This document shows, in pieces, positions 1 through 9,433 of a stretch of 15,228 bases of DNA. The notes under the pieces were generated by a model. It worked only from the letters and a program-made list of their open reading frames with translations. It searched no databases and was not told the origin of the DNA. The DNA lies in assembly GCA_007280315.1 (NCBI GenBank), contig QYQC01000260.1, forward strand, positions 1 to 15,228, given 5' to 3'. Both the position numbers and the translations under genes were made by a program. This stretch comes from Betaproteobacteria bacterium. Its GTDB lineage: Bacteria > Pseudomonadota > Gammaproteobacteria > Burkholderiales > SG8-39. How positions within the stretch are numbered: the first letter of the stretch is position 1; every line of letters starts with the position of its first letter.

Positions 1-153
1 GCGCAATCGACGATCCGCGCGGACGGGTCGCCGTCCGCGCAAGATCCAAGTATCACTACGGTACTCGGCGCCTTTCGTAGCGACATGGAGGGCCTTTTCC
101 TCCATGCACAATCGACGATCCGCGCGGACGGGTCGCCGTCCGCGCAAGATCCA
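1..153. repeat. Direct repeat, period 105 bp, with internal hairpins
   Basis: Positions 1-48 recur at 106-153 with one mismatch (position 3 against 108), and 4-48 equals 109-153 exactly. Similarity fades over the next 15-20 bases. Each copy holds a perfect 10-bp inverted repeat with a GTCG loop: 17-26 pairs with 31-40, and 122-131 pairs with 136-145. Between the copies is another hairpin, 84-91 with 99-106, with a 7-base loop. Position 1 already matches the start of the second copy, so the array may extend left of the window. It lies 38 bp beyond the stop codon of the beta-oxidation fusion gene. No run of T follows either hairpin, so it is not a classical intrinsic terminator. It may be a REP-like or other dispersed palindromic element. 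The family is not recognised. Confidence 0.85.
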
Positions 154-191
154 TGCATCGCCGCAGCAACGGGCACGTTTCAAAACAGTGC

Positions 192-2270
<2,079 letters not shown>

Positions 2271-2320
2271 GGAGGCTCCTGAGAAAAAACTTGAACCGCT
2301 GAGGGGGCGGTGGCGCTGGA

Positions 2321-2338
2321 AGAGTTTGGAAAAACTCT
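2321..2338 (-). other. Hairpin in the livF-fusion gene spacer
   Basis: A perfect 7-bp inverted repeat, 2321-2327 with 2332-2338, closes a four-base loop in the 115-bp gap between livF and the downstream beta-oxidation gene. The bases on either side can extend it imperfectly. No T-run follows on the minus strand, so termination is unlikely. It could protect or process the mRNA, or be chance. No separate promoter was recognised in this gap. Confidence 0.3.
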
Positions 2339-2385
2339 CCGCGTCCTGCCCCTGGCGGTGGAATTCGGTGATTAGGACTAGATGC

Positions 2386-3087
2386 TCAAACCTCGAGCCA
2401 CTCCCTGCGAATTGTACTATTTTCGCGCAGCTCCTGCGGCGTGCCCTCGAATACGATGCGGCCGTGACCCATGACGTAGAGGCGCTGCGAAATGTTGAGC
2501 GCAATCGCCAGCTTTTGCTCCACCAGCAGGATGGACACGCCGCGGTTTTTGATTTCCTTGAACAGCTCGGCCACCAGTTCGACGATCTTCGGCGCAAGGC
2601 CCTCGGTGGGTTCGTCGATCATGATCAGGTCCGGGTCGCCCATCAGGGTGCGGCACAGCGTCAGCATCTGCTGCTCGCCGCCGGAGATCATTCCGGCCTC
2701 GACCTGAGCGCGTTCCTGGATGCGTGGAAACAGGCGGTACATGTCGGCGATGTTCCAGCGCGCCGCTTTGTCGGGTTTCGCACCCTTCATTCCGAGAAGC
2801 AGATTCTGCTCCACCGTGAGCGTGGGAAATATGTCCCGGTTCTCCGGCACATAGCCCAGACCCTTGTGCGCGATTTGAAACGCTTTGAGCCCCAGCATCT
2901 GTTCGTTCTTGAAGATCACCGAACCTTCGGCGTCGACCTGGCCCATGATGGCCTTGATGGTGGTGGAGCGGCCGACGCCGTTCCGGCCGAGCAGGCTGAC
3001 GATTTCGCCGTGGCCCACCTGCAGATGCACGCCGTGCAGGATGTGGCTTTCGCCGTAGTAAGCGTGCAGGTTTTTGACTTCGAGCAT
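2386..3087 (-). CDS. livF: Branched-chain amino acid type ABC transporter ATP-binding protein LivF
   Basis: A 233-residue cytoplasmic ATPase that should pair with LivG to drive the LivH/LivM channel. The full ABC domain is present: Walker A at 34-42 (GRNGVGRST), signature ISGGEQQ at 134-140, Walker B LIMIDE at 154-159 with catalytic E159, and the switch segment LVEQ at 188-191. The length is typical of LivF. The Walker A lysine is replaced by R40. The switch histidine is replaced by Q191; the latter is normal for LivF (E. coli LivF also has LVEQ). The start at 3087 gives the usual LivF N-terminus (MLEVKNLHAYYG). It follows the livG stop by 2 bases, with a GGAG 11 bases upstream, so translation is probably coupled. 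The family assignment is firm. The substrate is not fixed by this subunit. Confidence 0.95.
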   Translation of the reverse strand: MLEVKNLHAYYGESHILHGVHLQVGHGEIVSLLGRNGVGRSTTIKAIMGQVDAEGSVIFKNEQMLGLKAFQIAHKGLGYVPENRDIFPTLTVEQNLLLGMKGAKPDKAARWNIADMYRLFPRIQERAQVEAGMISGGEQQMLTLCRTLMGDPDLIMIDEPTEGLAPKIVELVAELFKEIKNRGVSILLVEQKLAIALNISQRLYVMGHGRIVFEGTPQELRENSTIRREWLEV

Positions 3088-3089
3088 AG

Positions 3090-3839
3090 TCAGTGGCTCT
3101 CCGTGCCCAGGTACGCTTCCTGCACCGCCTTGTTGCCGCGGATGTTCGCCGGAATGTCGCTGGCGATGACTTCGCCATATACCAGCACCGATATCTTGTC
3201 GGCGATATCGAATATCACGCCCATGTCGTGCTCGACCATGATCAGCGTCTTGCCCTGGGTTACCTTGCGAATCAGTTCGACCGCATCGGCGGTCTCGGTG
3301 CGGCTCATACCTGCGGTGGGTTCGTCCAACAGGATCACATTCGCGCCGCCGGCGATGGTGATGCCGATTTCGAGCGCCCGCTGCTCGGCGTAGGAGAGTA
3401 CGCCCGCCGGCGTGTCGCGGCGTGCTTTAAGTCCAATCGATTCCATTACCGCTTCGGCCTGCAGATTCGCATCCTTCAGGCCGCCCAGCCGGTGCCAGAA
3501 TGAATACTTGTAGCCGAGCGACCAGAGCACGGCGCAGCGCACGTTCTCAAATACCGACATGCGCTGAAAAATGTTGGTGATCTGAAAGCTGCGTGACAGG
3601 CCTTTGCGGTTGATCTCGAACGGCTTCAGGCCGCTTACGCTCACGCCGTTCAGCAGAATGTCGCCGCGCGACAGCGGATAGCGCCCGCTGATCAGATTGA
3701 ACAAGGTGGACTTTCCAGCACCGTTGGGGCCGATGATGGCGTGGCGTTCGCCTTGCGGAATGGCAAGATCGACGCCGCGGATGATCTCGGTATTACCGAA
3801 ACTCTTGGTTACCGCCCTGAGTTCGATCGCGGCGCTCAT
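3090..3839 (-). CDS. livG: Branched-chain amino acid type ABC transporter ATP-binding protein LivG
   Basis: A 249-residue ABC ATPase and partner of LivF. Visible motifs are a canonical Walker A GPNGAGKST (37-45, K43), Q-loop Q86 in RSFQI, signature LSYAEQR (148-154), Walker B VILLDEP (168-174, E173), and switch H204 in VEHDMGVIF. The C-terminal tail ending at about 245 in EAYLG is characteristic of LivG. The signature has Ala where the usual glycine stands. By the head-to-tail geometry of ABC dimers, this altered signature faces the altered Walker A of LivF. The start ATG overlaps the livM stop as ATGA, and no strong ribosome site precedes it, so translational coupling to livM is likely. Assignment is firm and substrate is unknown. 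Confidence 0.95.
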   Translation of the reverse strand: MSAAIELRAVTKSFGNTEIIRGVDLAIPQGERHAIIGPNGAGKSTLFNLISGRYPLSRGDILLNGVSVSGLKPFEINRKGLSRSFQITNIFQRMSVFENVRCAVLWSLGYKYSFWHRLGGLKDANLQAEAVMESIGLKARRDTPAGVLSYAEQRALEIGITIAGGANVILLDEPTAGMSRTETADAVELIRKVTQGKTLIMVEHDMGVIFDIADKISVLVYGEVIASDIPANIRGNKAVQEAYLGTESH

Positions 3840-5110
3840 GCCGCCGCCCGGTCCTGCAGGATGTGGACGATCTCGCCCCAGGCGCGGCCGACCGCGTTCC
3901 AGGCGAAGCGTGAAATGATGAAGCCGCCGACGAGCAATCCGGCGGCAATCGCCCAGGGCGCGCCGTCAGTCACCTTGAAAGCGAAACTGAACAATTTCAT
4001 TTCTGGCGCGGTTTCCGCTTCGAGCGAATAGTGGTAGGTTATTTCAACCAGGCTGATCAGTCCGATGAGCAATACCGTTCCGGTAGCGACGGTCGCTGCG
4101 TAAGGCAGCCAAAGCCTGCGCATCAGGCGCGCCTTGATCACCGGCACGTGCATTGCGATCAGGCTGGCAAAGCCGCCGGGCGCGTACAGAACGATCAGCA
4201 GGAACATGAGTCCGAGGTAGAACGCCCAGGCCTTGGTCACGGCGCCGACGGCCGTGACCATGGTGAAGAAGACGATGCTGCCGATGACCGGGCCGAAAAA
4301 GAATCCGGCGCCGCCGATGAAGGTCGCGATCAGAACGCCCGCCGAGCGCAGGGCGCCGACGTTCTCAGCCGTGACGATTTCGTAATTGAGGCAATTCAGT
4401 CCGCCGGCGATGCCGGCAAAAAAACCGGCGATCACCAACGTCAGAAAGCGCACCATATGCGTGTCGTAGCCGACGAATTCGGCGCGCTCCGGATTGTCGC
4501 GCACGGCATTGGCCATGCGCCCGAGAGGAGTCTGCGTCCAGGCGAACATGGCCACCATGCAGACGAGTGCCCAGCCGACGATCAGGTAATACACCTGGAT
4601 CGACGGTCCGTAGGTGATGCCCAAGAAAGGCTGGCCGATGACGCGGTTGGTGGTAACGCCGCCCTCGCCCCCGAAAAAGCCGGGAAACATGAGCGAGCAG
4701 GCCGCCACCATTTCGCCTATGCCCAGGGAAATCATTGCGAACGTGGTGCCGGATTTCTTGGTGGTGACGTAGCCGAAAATAACGCCGAAGACGATGCCTG
4801 CCAGCCCGCCGACCAGCGGCACCAGGGTCACCGGGAAATAGAACGAACCTTTGCTGATGAGATTGAGCGCGTGCACGGTGAAATACGCGCCCAGGCCGGA
4901 ATACACCGCGTGTCCGAAGGAAAGCATGCCGCCCTGTCCGAGCAGCATGTTGTACGACAGCGCGAAAATGATGCCGATGCCGATCTGGCTCAACAGCGTC
5001 AGTGTGAAGCCCGCCGTCAGAATCAGCGGCAGCACGATCATCAGCAGCGCAGTCCCGCCCCAGACCAGCCAGCGGCCGAGGTTGAGCGGCGAATATTTTA
5101 GTCTTGTCAT
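3836..5110 (-). CDS. livM: Branched-chain amino acid type ABC transporter permease LivM, C-terminally extended
   Basis: A 424-residue inner-membrane permease that forms the channel with LivH. The LivM core spans about 20-320. It includes the conserved segment LSYNMLLGQGGMLSFGHA (51-68), several hydrophobic helices, and the cytoplasmic coupling segment near 195-216 (PLGRMANAVRDNPERAEFVG), which contacts the ATPases. Family cores usually end soon after the APGG segment (310-313). Here about 100 more residues follow, with two further hydrophobic segments (about 334-357 and 385-403). E. coli LivM is about as long, but its extra length is at the N-terminus. The ATG at 5110 is preceded by only a weak ribosome site and follows livH after 36 bp. 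The stop overlaps the livG start. Assignment is firm; the role of the extension is unknown. Confidence 0.94.
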   Translation of the reverse strand: MTRLKYSPLNLGRWLVWGGTALLMIVLPLILTAGFTLTLLSQIGIGIIFALSYNMLLGQGGMLSFGHAVYSGLGAYFTVHALNLISKGSFYFPVTLVPLVGGLAGIVFGVIFGYVTTKKSGTTFAMISLGIGEMVAACSLMFPGFFGGEGGVTTNRVIGQPFLGITYGPSIQVYYLIVGWALVCMVAMFAWTQTPLGRMANAVRDNPERAEFVGYDTHMVRFLTLVIAGFFAGIAGGLNCLNYEIVTAENVGALRSAGVLIATFIGGAGFFFGPVIGSIVFFTMVTAVGAVTKAWAFYLGLMFLLIVLYAPGGFASLIAMHVPVIKARLMRRLWLPYAATVATGTVLLIGLISLVEITYHYSLEAETAPEMKLFSFAFKVTDGAPWAIAAGLLVGGFIISRFAWNAVGRAWGEIVHILQDRAAA

Positions 5111-5146
5111 TGGGGTGGACTGCCGTGGGTGCCCGCGCTGCGCGCG

Positions 5147-6094
5147 CTAACCCTCGCGCGTGCCCATGATGCCCTTGGGCCGGAAGATCAGCATCAGCAC
5201 CATCAGCAGGTAGGGCAGCACCGGCGCCGTCTGCGCGATGGTGAGATCCCATAACGCCGCCAATGGCGCATTCGGACCTATGGTTACGCCCAGGCGCGCG
5301 AACAGGTCGACGAATGAGTAATCGAGGGCGACCGAGAAGGTCTGCAGCACGCCGATCAGCAGCGACGCGAGGAAGGCGCCGGCGAGCGAGCCCATACCGC
5401 CCACCACCACCACCACGAACACGATCGGCCCGACCGCCGCCGCCATGTTCGGCTCGGTGACAAATGCGTTGCCACCGATGACCCCGGCCAGTCCAGCGAG
5501 CGCCGAGCCGCCGCCGAACACGAGCATGAACACGCGCGGCACATTGTGGCCCAGGGTTTCCACGGTCTGCGGATGTGAAAGCGCGGCTTGGATGACAAGT
5601 CCGATGCGGCTGCGCGTAAGCGTCAGGTAGATCCCGATCAGCATGGCCACAGACACCGCCATCATGAATACGCGGTACATCGGGTAGTCGGTTGAAAACA
5701 GCGTGAACGCGGAACCGTCGAGCAGTTTCGGGACCTTGTACGGCACCGAGGCGCGTCCCCAGATCAAATGCACGGATTCTTCTATCAGGTAGGCGAGCCC
5801 GAATGTAAACAGCAGTTCGGCCACGTGCCCGTACTTGTGCACGGTGCGCAGGCCGTGGCGCTCGACCAACATGCCCACTACGCCCACCAGCAGCGGCGCC
5901 AACACAAGCGCCGGCCAAAAACCGATGTAGGCGCTGATCTGATAGGCGAAATAGGCGCCGATCATATAGAAGCTCGCATGCGCAAAATTGAGCACTCCCA
6001 TCATGCTGAAAATGATGGTGAGCCCGGACGAAAGCATGAACAGCAGCAGCCCGTAGGAGACGCTGTTCAGCATCGATATCAGGAAGAATTCCAT
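5147..6094 (-). CDS. livH: Branched-chain amino acid type ABC transporter permease LivH
   Basis: A 315-residue inner-membrane permease with about eight hydrophobic segments. Family markers are the N-terminal GLTIIFSMMGVLNFAHA stretch (24-40), the coupling segment SRIGLVIQAALSHPQTVETLG near 162-182, and the C-terminal RPKGIMG (305-311). Its length is typical. The start at 6094 gives the standard LivH N-terminus, but the bases just upstream form no convincing Shine-Dalgarno sequence. Expression may therefore be low, or depend on readthrough from livK. It is separated from livK by 106 bp containing a hairpin, and from livM by 36 bp. It forms the membrane pore with LivM. Assignment is firm from family motifs and gene order. 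Confidence 0.95.
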   Translation of the reverse strand: MEFFLISMLNSVSYGLLLFMLSSGLTIIFSMMGVLNFAHASFYMIGAYFAYQISAYIGFWPALVLAPLLVGVVGMLVERHGLRTVHKYGHVAELLFTFGLAYLIEESVHLIWGRASVPYKVPKLLDGSAFTLFSTDYPMYRVFMMAVSVAMLIGIYLTLTRSRIGLVIQAALSHPQTVETLGHNVPRVFMLVFGGGSALAGLAGVIGGNAFVTEPNMAAAVGPIVFVVVVVGGMGSLAGAFLASLLIGVLQTFSVALDYSFVDLFARLGVTIGPNAPLAALWDLTIAQTAPVLPYLLMVLMLIFRPKGIMGTREG

Positions 6095-6143
6095 GGCGCG
6101 GGATTCAGGGGCCCCAGTTCGGGAAAAACCAACCGCACAAACA

Positions 6144-6169
6144 ACGGCCGGGCAGTTGCGCCCGGCCGT
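6144..6169 (-). terminator. Hairpin between livK and livH; attenuator or mRNA-stabilising stem
   Basis: A perfect 10-bp GC-rich stem (6144-6153 with 6160-6169) closes a 6-base loop, 31 bases after the livK stop. On the minus strand it is followed by TGTTTGTG and, further on, by five T's, so termination would be partial at most. Such a stem after a binding-protein gene commonly raises its mRNA above that of the permease genes. That role here is an inference. Confidence 0.55.
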
Positions 6170-6200
6170 CGGTTCAACTAACGAACAATATCAAGACCGC

Positions 6201-7499
6201 TCAGGGCCGCTTCATCTGGCAGGACGTCGGCTGCGCGGTGACGTAGGCTTCGATGCGGGCGTCGGTCTTGAAGCCATAGCCGCTGCCCTCGACGTCGTAC
6301 TTGACCTCTTTGTCCTTGCCTTTGAACTTGGCCGTGGCCGGATCTTTCGGGTCGTGGTAGGCCTTGGCCACGGTCGAAATGTACAGCGGCTGGATCAGCT
6401 GGTGATCGGTGGCGCGCATTTCGACTTCGCCGGTGTCGGACTGATACTTCATGCCTTCGAGCTTCAGCGCAATGGCTTTCGGATCGATGGATTTCGCCTG
6501 CTTGATCGCTTCGGCGAGCATGTACATCTGGTTATTGACGCGCAGGTAGTAGTAGGTCACATACTCGGGAGGGCCGCCATATTTCTTGTTGAACGCGTTG
6601 GCGAACTTCTCGGTCTTGTTCGGCACGATGTTCATGTGCCACTCGGTGATCTGCTTCACTTTACCTTCGCCCGCGTCGCCCATCGTCGGCAGCGCGCCCA
6701 GGCCGCCGCCGTAGTACGTATAGAAGGGTGTTTCCAGACCGGCGTCCTTGGCGGCCTTCATCAGCAGCGTGATGTCATTGCCCCAGTTGCCGGTGATAAC
6801 GACGTCGGCATTGGAAGCCTTGATCTTGGCTACATAGGGCGCGAAATCCTTCACCTGTGCGATCGGGTGCAGGTCGTCGCCGACGATCTTGATGTCGGGG
6901 CGCTTGCGCGCGAGGTCCGCTTTCGCGGCCCGGCTGACCGCCTGACCGAAGGAATAGTTCTGGTTGATCAGATAGACGCTCTTGATTTTCGGATTCTTGG
7001 CCATGTAGTCGGTCAAGGCTTCCATTTTCATGTCGCTGTTGGCGTCGAAGCGGAAATGCCAGAAGCTGCATTTCGAGTTGGTGAAATCCGGGTCCACCGC
7101 GGCGTAGTTCAGATACAGGATGGTCTTGTCCGGGTTGCGCTCGTTGTGCTTGTTCACTGCGTCGATCAGGGCGCCGGCGACCGCGGAACTATTGCCCTGG
7201 GTAATGATGCGAATGCCGCTGTCGATCACTTTCTTCAGCACGTCCAGGCTGGGCTGCGGAGCGCCCTTGCCGTCGAAAGGGACCATCTCCAGCTTCGGGC
7301 CGCCGGTCAGGTTTCGCTTGTTGATGTCTTCGACCAGGAACTGGAACTGTTTCAAGCCGTTCTCGCCCACGTTGGCAAACGCACCGGACAGCGGGTCGAT
7401 GTAAGCGATCCTGACGGTTTCGGCGCCCATCGCGGCGGGCGCGATCAGGGCGGAGGCGACCAGACTGGCAAGGGAAACTCGGGAAAAAGTAAATTTCAT
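6201..7499 (-). CDS. livK: Branched-chain amino acid type periplasmic substrate-binding protein (LivK/HAAT family)
   Basis: A 432-residue periplasmic receptor that delivers substrate to LivH/LivM. Residues 1-26 form a signal peptide: K2, R7, a hydrophobic core, and probable cleavage before ETVRIAYIDP. The mature part has the type I periplasmic-binding-protein N-terminus, with the PLSGAFANVGE segment (36-46) and the alternating alpha/beta pattern of the family. C144 and C427 are the only cysteines and could form a disulfide. A GGAG ribosome site sits 5 bases before the ATG, stronger than those of livH and livM. It is first in the operon and diverges from the acyl-CoA ligase. The family binds amino acids, but also aromatic and other carboxylates. 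The neighbouring CoA-ligase and beta-oxidation genes favour a carboxylic acid here, which is an inference. Confidence 0.92.
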   Translation of the reverse strand: MKFTFSRVSLASLVASALIAPAAMGAETVRIAYIDPLSGAFANVGENGLKQFQFLVEDINKRNLTGGPKLEMVPFDGKGAPQPSLDVLKKVIDSGIRIITQGNSSAVAGALIDAVNKHNERNPDKTILYLNYAAVDPDFTNSKCSFWHFRFDANSDMKMEALTDYMAKNPKIKSVYLINQNYSFGQAVSRAAKADLARKRPDIKIVGDDLHPIAQVKDFAPYVAKIKASNADVVITGNWGNDITLLMKAAKDAGLETPFYTYYGGGLGALPTMGDAGEGKVKQITEWHMNIVPNKTEKFANAFNKKYGGPPEYVTYYYLRVNNQMYMLAEAIKQAKSIDPKAIALKLEGMKYQSDTGEVEMRATDHQLIQPLYISTVAKAYHDPKDPATAKFKGKDKEVKYDVEGSGYGFKTDARIEAYVTAQPTSCQMKRP

Positions 7500-7650
7500 G
7501 GCTACTCCTCTCTTGTATGGCCTAGGTATGGGAAAAAAGGCACTGACAAATCTTGCTGCTGGCTTTTCGAACTACCCTGGTGTCTCTGGAGGCGACGGTC
7601 GGCCCAAAGGTCACGACGGGGCAAGCGGCGAGTGGCAAGTATCAGCCTGA

Positions 7651-7679
7651 AGGTTACATGATGTCTTGACTAAGATCAA
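7651..7679 (-). promoter_or_regulatory. Candidate sigma-70 promoter for the livK operon
   Basis: On the minus strand, TTGATC (7674-7679) and TAACCT (7651-7656) are separated by exactly 17 bases. Transcription would start near 7644 and give a leader of about 145 bases before livK. The boxes are only moderate matches to consensus, so this is a prediction from spacing and position. Confidence 0.35.
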
Positions 7680-7694
7680 ACGTTCAAGGCCGGA

Positions 7695-7715
7695 TCGATT
7701 GCCCAGCCTCGATTG
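7695..7715. promoter_or_regulatory. Possible operator: 7-bp direct repeat between divergent promoters
   Basis: TCGATTG occurs at 7695-7701 and again at 7709-7715, 14 bp apart. Both copies lie between the two predicted divergent promoters, and the second overlaps the -35 box of the ligase promoter. A regulator bound here could control both operons. No regulator gene is in the window and the repeat is short, so chance is possible. Confidence 0.25.
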
Positions 7716-7741
7716 ACACCACTACGGTGGCAGGGTAACTT
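7713..7741 (+). promoter_or_regulatory. Candidate sigma-70 promoter for the acyl-CoA ligase operon
   Basis: A perfect TTGACA (7713-7718) is followed after exactly 17 bases by TAACTT (7736-7741), which keeps the important first, second and last positions of the -10 box. The start would fall near 7748, about 35 bases before the ligase ATG, leaving room for the GGAGA ribosome site at 7773-7777. Confidence 0.5.
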
Positions 7742-7783
7742 GCTCAGCCTGTTGCTGTTTTCTGTTTTCATCGGAGAAAAACC

Positions 7784-9433
7784 ATGCTGCGCGGCCTGAT
7801 CCAGGATGTTCCCCTGCTTATTTCTTCGCTCATCACCCATGCCAGCCGGCACCACGGCGACACCGAGATCGTGTCGCGCACGATCGAAGGCCCGGCGGCG
7901 GACGGTTCGGGCGGCATCCACCGCTACACCTACCGCGACGCGCACCAGCGCGCGCGCCAGCTGGCGCAGGCGCTCGCCCGGCTGGGGGTAAAGGACGGCG
8001 ACCGCGTCGGCACGCTCGCATGGAACGGGTACCGGCATTTCGAGGCCTTCTACGGCATTTCGGGCATGGGCGCGGTGATGCACACCGTCAACCCGCGCCT
8101 GTTCCCGGAGCAGCTGGTGTATATCGTCAACCATGCCGAAGACAGCTATATGCTGTTCGATATCAACCTGGCCCCGCTGATTGAAAAGCTCGCGCCGGTA
8201 TGCAAAGGCGTAAAAGGCTGGATCGCAATGACCGACCGCGCGCACATGCCCAAGGTCAGCATTCCGAACATGCTGTGTTACGAGGAATTGCTCGCCGCCG
8301 AGAACGGCAACTACGAATGGCCGCAATTCGACGAGCATACGGCTTCGTCGTTGTGCTACACCTCGGGCACGACCGGCAATCCCAAAGGCGTGCTGTACTC
8401 GCATCGCTCGACCGTGATCCACGCATTTGCCGCAGCGCTGCCCGATGCGCTCAACATATCCGCGCGCGACGTGATGCTGCCCGTAGTGCCGATGTTCCAC
8501 GCCAACGCCTGGAGCCTCCCCTATGGCTGCGCCATGGTCGGCGCGAAACTGGTGTTCCCCGGCGCCGGGCTGGATGGCAAGAGCCTCTATCAACTGTTCG
8601 AGACCGAGAAAGTGACGGTGTCGGCGGGCGTGCCCACCGTATGGCTGGCGCTGCTGATGCACATGGGCCAGAACAAGCTCAAATTCAGCACCATGAACCG
8701 CACGGTGATCGGCGGCTCCGCCGCGCCGGCAGCCATGATCAAGAGTTTCCAGGAGGACTACGGCGTGCAGGTGCTGCACGCCTGGGGCATGACCGAGATG
8801 AGCCCCCTCGGAACCGTGTGCACGTTCAAGGCCAAGCACCTGAAGCTGTCGAACGAACAGAGGCTCGCGCTGCAGAACAAGCAGGGCCACAATATTTTCG
8901 GCGCGGACATGAAAATCGTCGACGGCGAAGGCAAGGAGCTGCCCTGGGACGGCAAGGTGTTCGGCGACCTGCTGGTGCGCGGACCGTGGATCACCAGCAG
9001 TTACTTCAAGGGCGAGGGCGGGGACCCGCTGGTCGACGGCTGGTTCCCCACCGGCGACGTCGCCACCATCGATGCGGACGGCTACATGCAGATCACCGAC
9101 CGCTCCAAGGACGTGATCAAGACCGGCGGCGAATGGATCAGCACCATCGATCTGGAAAACATCGCGGTCGGACATCCGTCGGTCGCCGAGGCCGCGGTGA
9201 TCGGCTGCGCTCATCCGAAATGGGACGAACGCCCGCTCCTGATAGTGGTGAAAAAACCAGGCGCCGAGGTCACGCGCGAGGAACTGCTCAAGTTCTACGA
9301 AGGCAAGGTCGCCAAGTGGTGGATGCCCGATGATGTGGCGTTCGTCGAACAGCTGCCGCACACCGCTACCGGCAAATTGCTGAAGACCAAGCTGCGCGAG
9401 GACTTCAAAGGGCACAAGCTGCCCACAGTTTAA
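7784..9433 (+). CDS. AlkK-like medium/long-chain fatty acyl-CoA ligase (AMP-forming)
   Basis: A 549-residue adenylate-forming enzyme that activates a carboxylic acid to its CoA thioester with ATP, through an acyl-AMP intermediate. Motifs in order: P-loop YTSGTTGNPKG (192-202), HAWGMTEMSP (332-341), TGD (423-425), the hinge DRSKDVIKTGGEWIS (439-453), and catalytic K531 in TGKLLK. Length and wording of the motifs match Pseudomonas AlkK, notably SSLCYTSGTTGNPKG, LPVVPMFH and KWDERPLL. Medium-chain acids are therefore the best guess, although this subfamily has varied substrates. No signal or membrane segment is seen. The ATG has GGAGA six bases upstream. The stop overlaps the start of the next gene (TAATG), so the two are probably translated together. 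It faces the liv operon across a shared promoter region. Confidence 0.93.
   Translation: MLRGLIQDVPLLISSLITHASRHHGDTEIVSRTIEGPAADGSGGIHRYTYRDAHQRARQLAQALARLGVKDGDRVGTLAWNGYRHFEAFYGISGMGAVMHTVNPRLFPEQLVYIVNHAEDSYMLFDINLAPLIEKLAPVCKGVKGWIAMTDRAHMPKVSIPNMLCYEELLAAENGNYEWPQFDEHTASSLCYTSGTTGNPKGVLYSHRSTVIHAFAAALPDALNISARDVMLPVVPMFHANAWSLPYGCAMVGAKLVFPGAGLDGKSLYQLFETEKVTVSAGVPTVWLALLMHMGQNKLKFSTMNRTVIGGSAAPAAMIKSFQEDYGVQVLHAWGMTEMSPLGTVCTFKAKHLKLSNEQRLALQNKQGHNIFGADMKIVDGEGKELPWDGKVFGDLLVRGPWITSSYFKGEGGDPLVDGWFPTGDVATIDADGYMQITDRSKDVIKTGGEWISTIDLENIAVGHPSVAEAAVIGCAHPKWDERPLLIVVKKPGAEVTREELLKFYEGKVAKWWMPDDVAFVEQLPHTATGKLLKTKLREDFKGHKLPTV

Noticed and set aside
1..153. CRISPR array
   Set aside because: Only two copies, spaced 105 bp apart, with no cas genes and a repeat/spacer layout unlike CRISPR.
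2271..2597. N-terminal extension of the hydratase/dehydrogenase frame into livF
   Set aside because: The extra 109 residues overlap livF, resemble no domain, and a good ribosome site precedes the ATG at 2270.
4031..5101. Plus-strand open frame (356 codons) opposite livM
   Set aside because: Highly charged shadow frame; the minus-strand product is a clear membrane permease in an operon.
6093..7661. Plus-strand open frame (522 codons) opposite livK
   Set aside because: Antisense shadow of livK, which has a signal peptide, ribosome site and family sequence.
7676..9415. Long minus-strand open frame (579 codons) opposite the acyl-CoA ligase
   Set aside because: Antisense shadow of the ligase; no recognisable motif and unusual composition rich in His, Arg and Gln.
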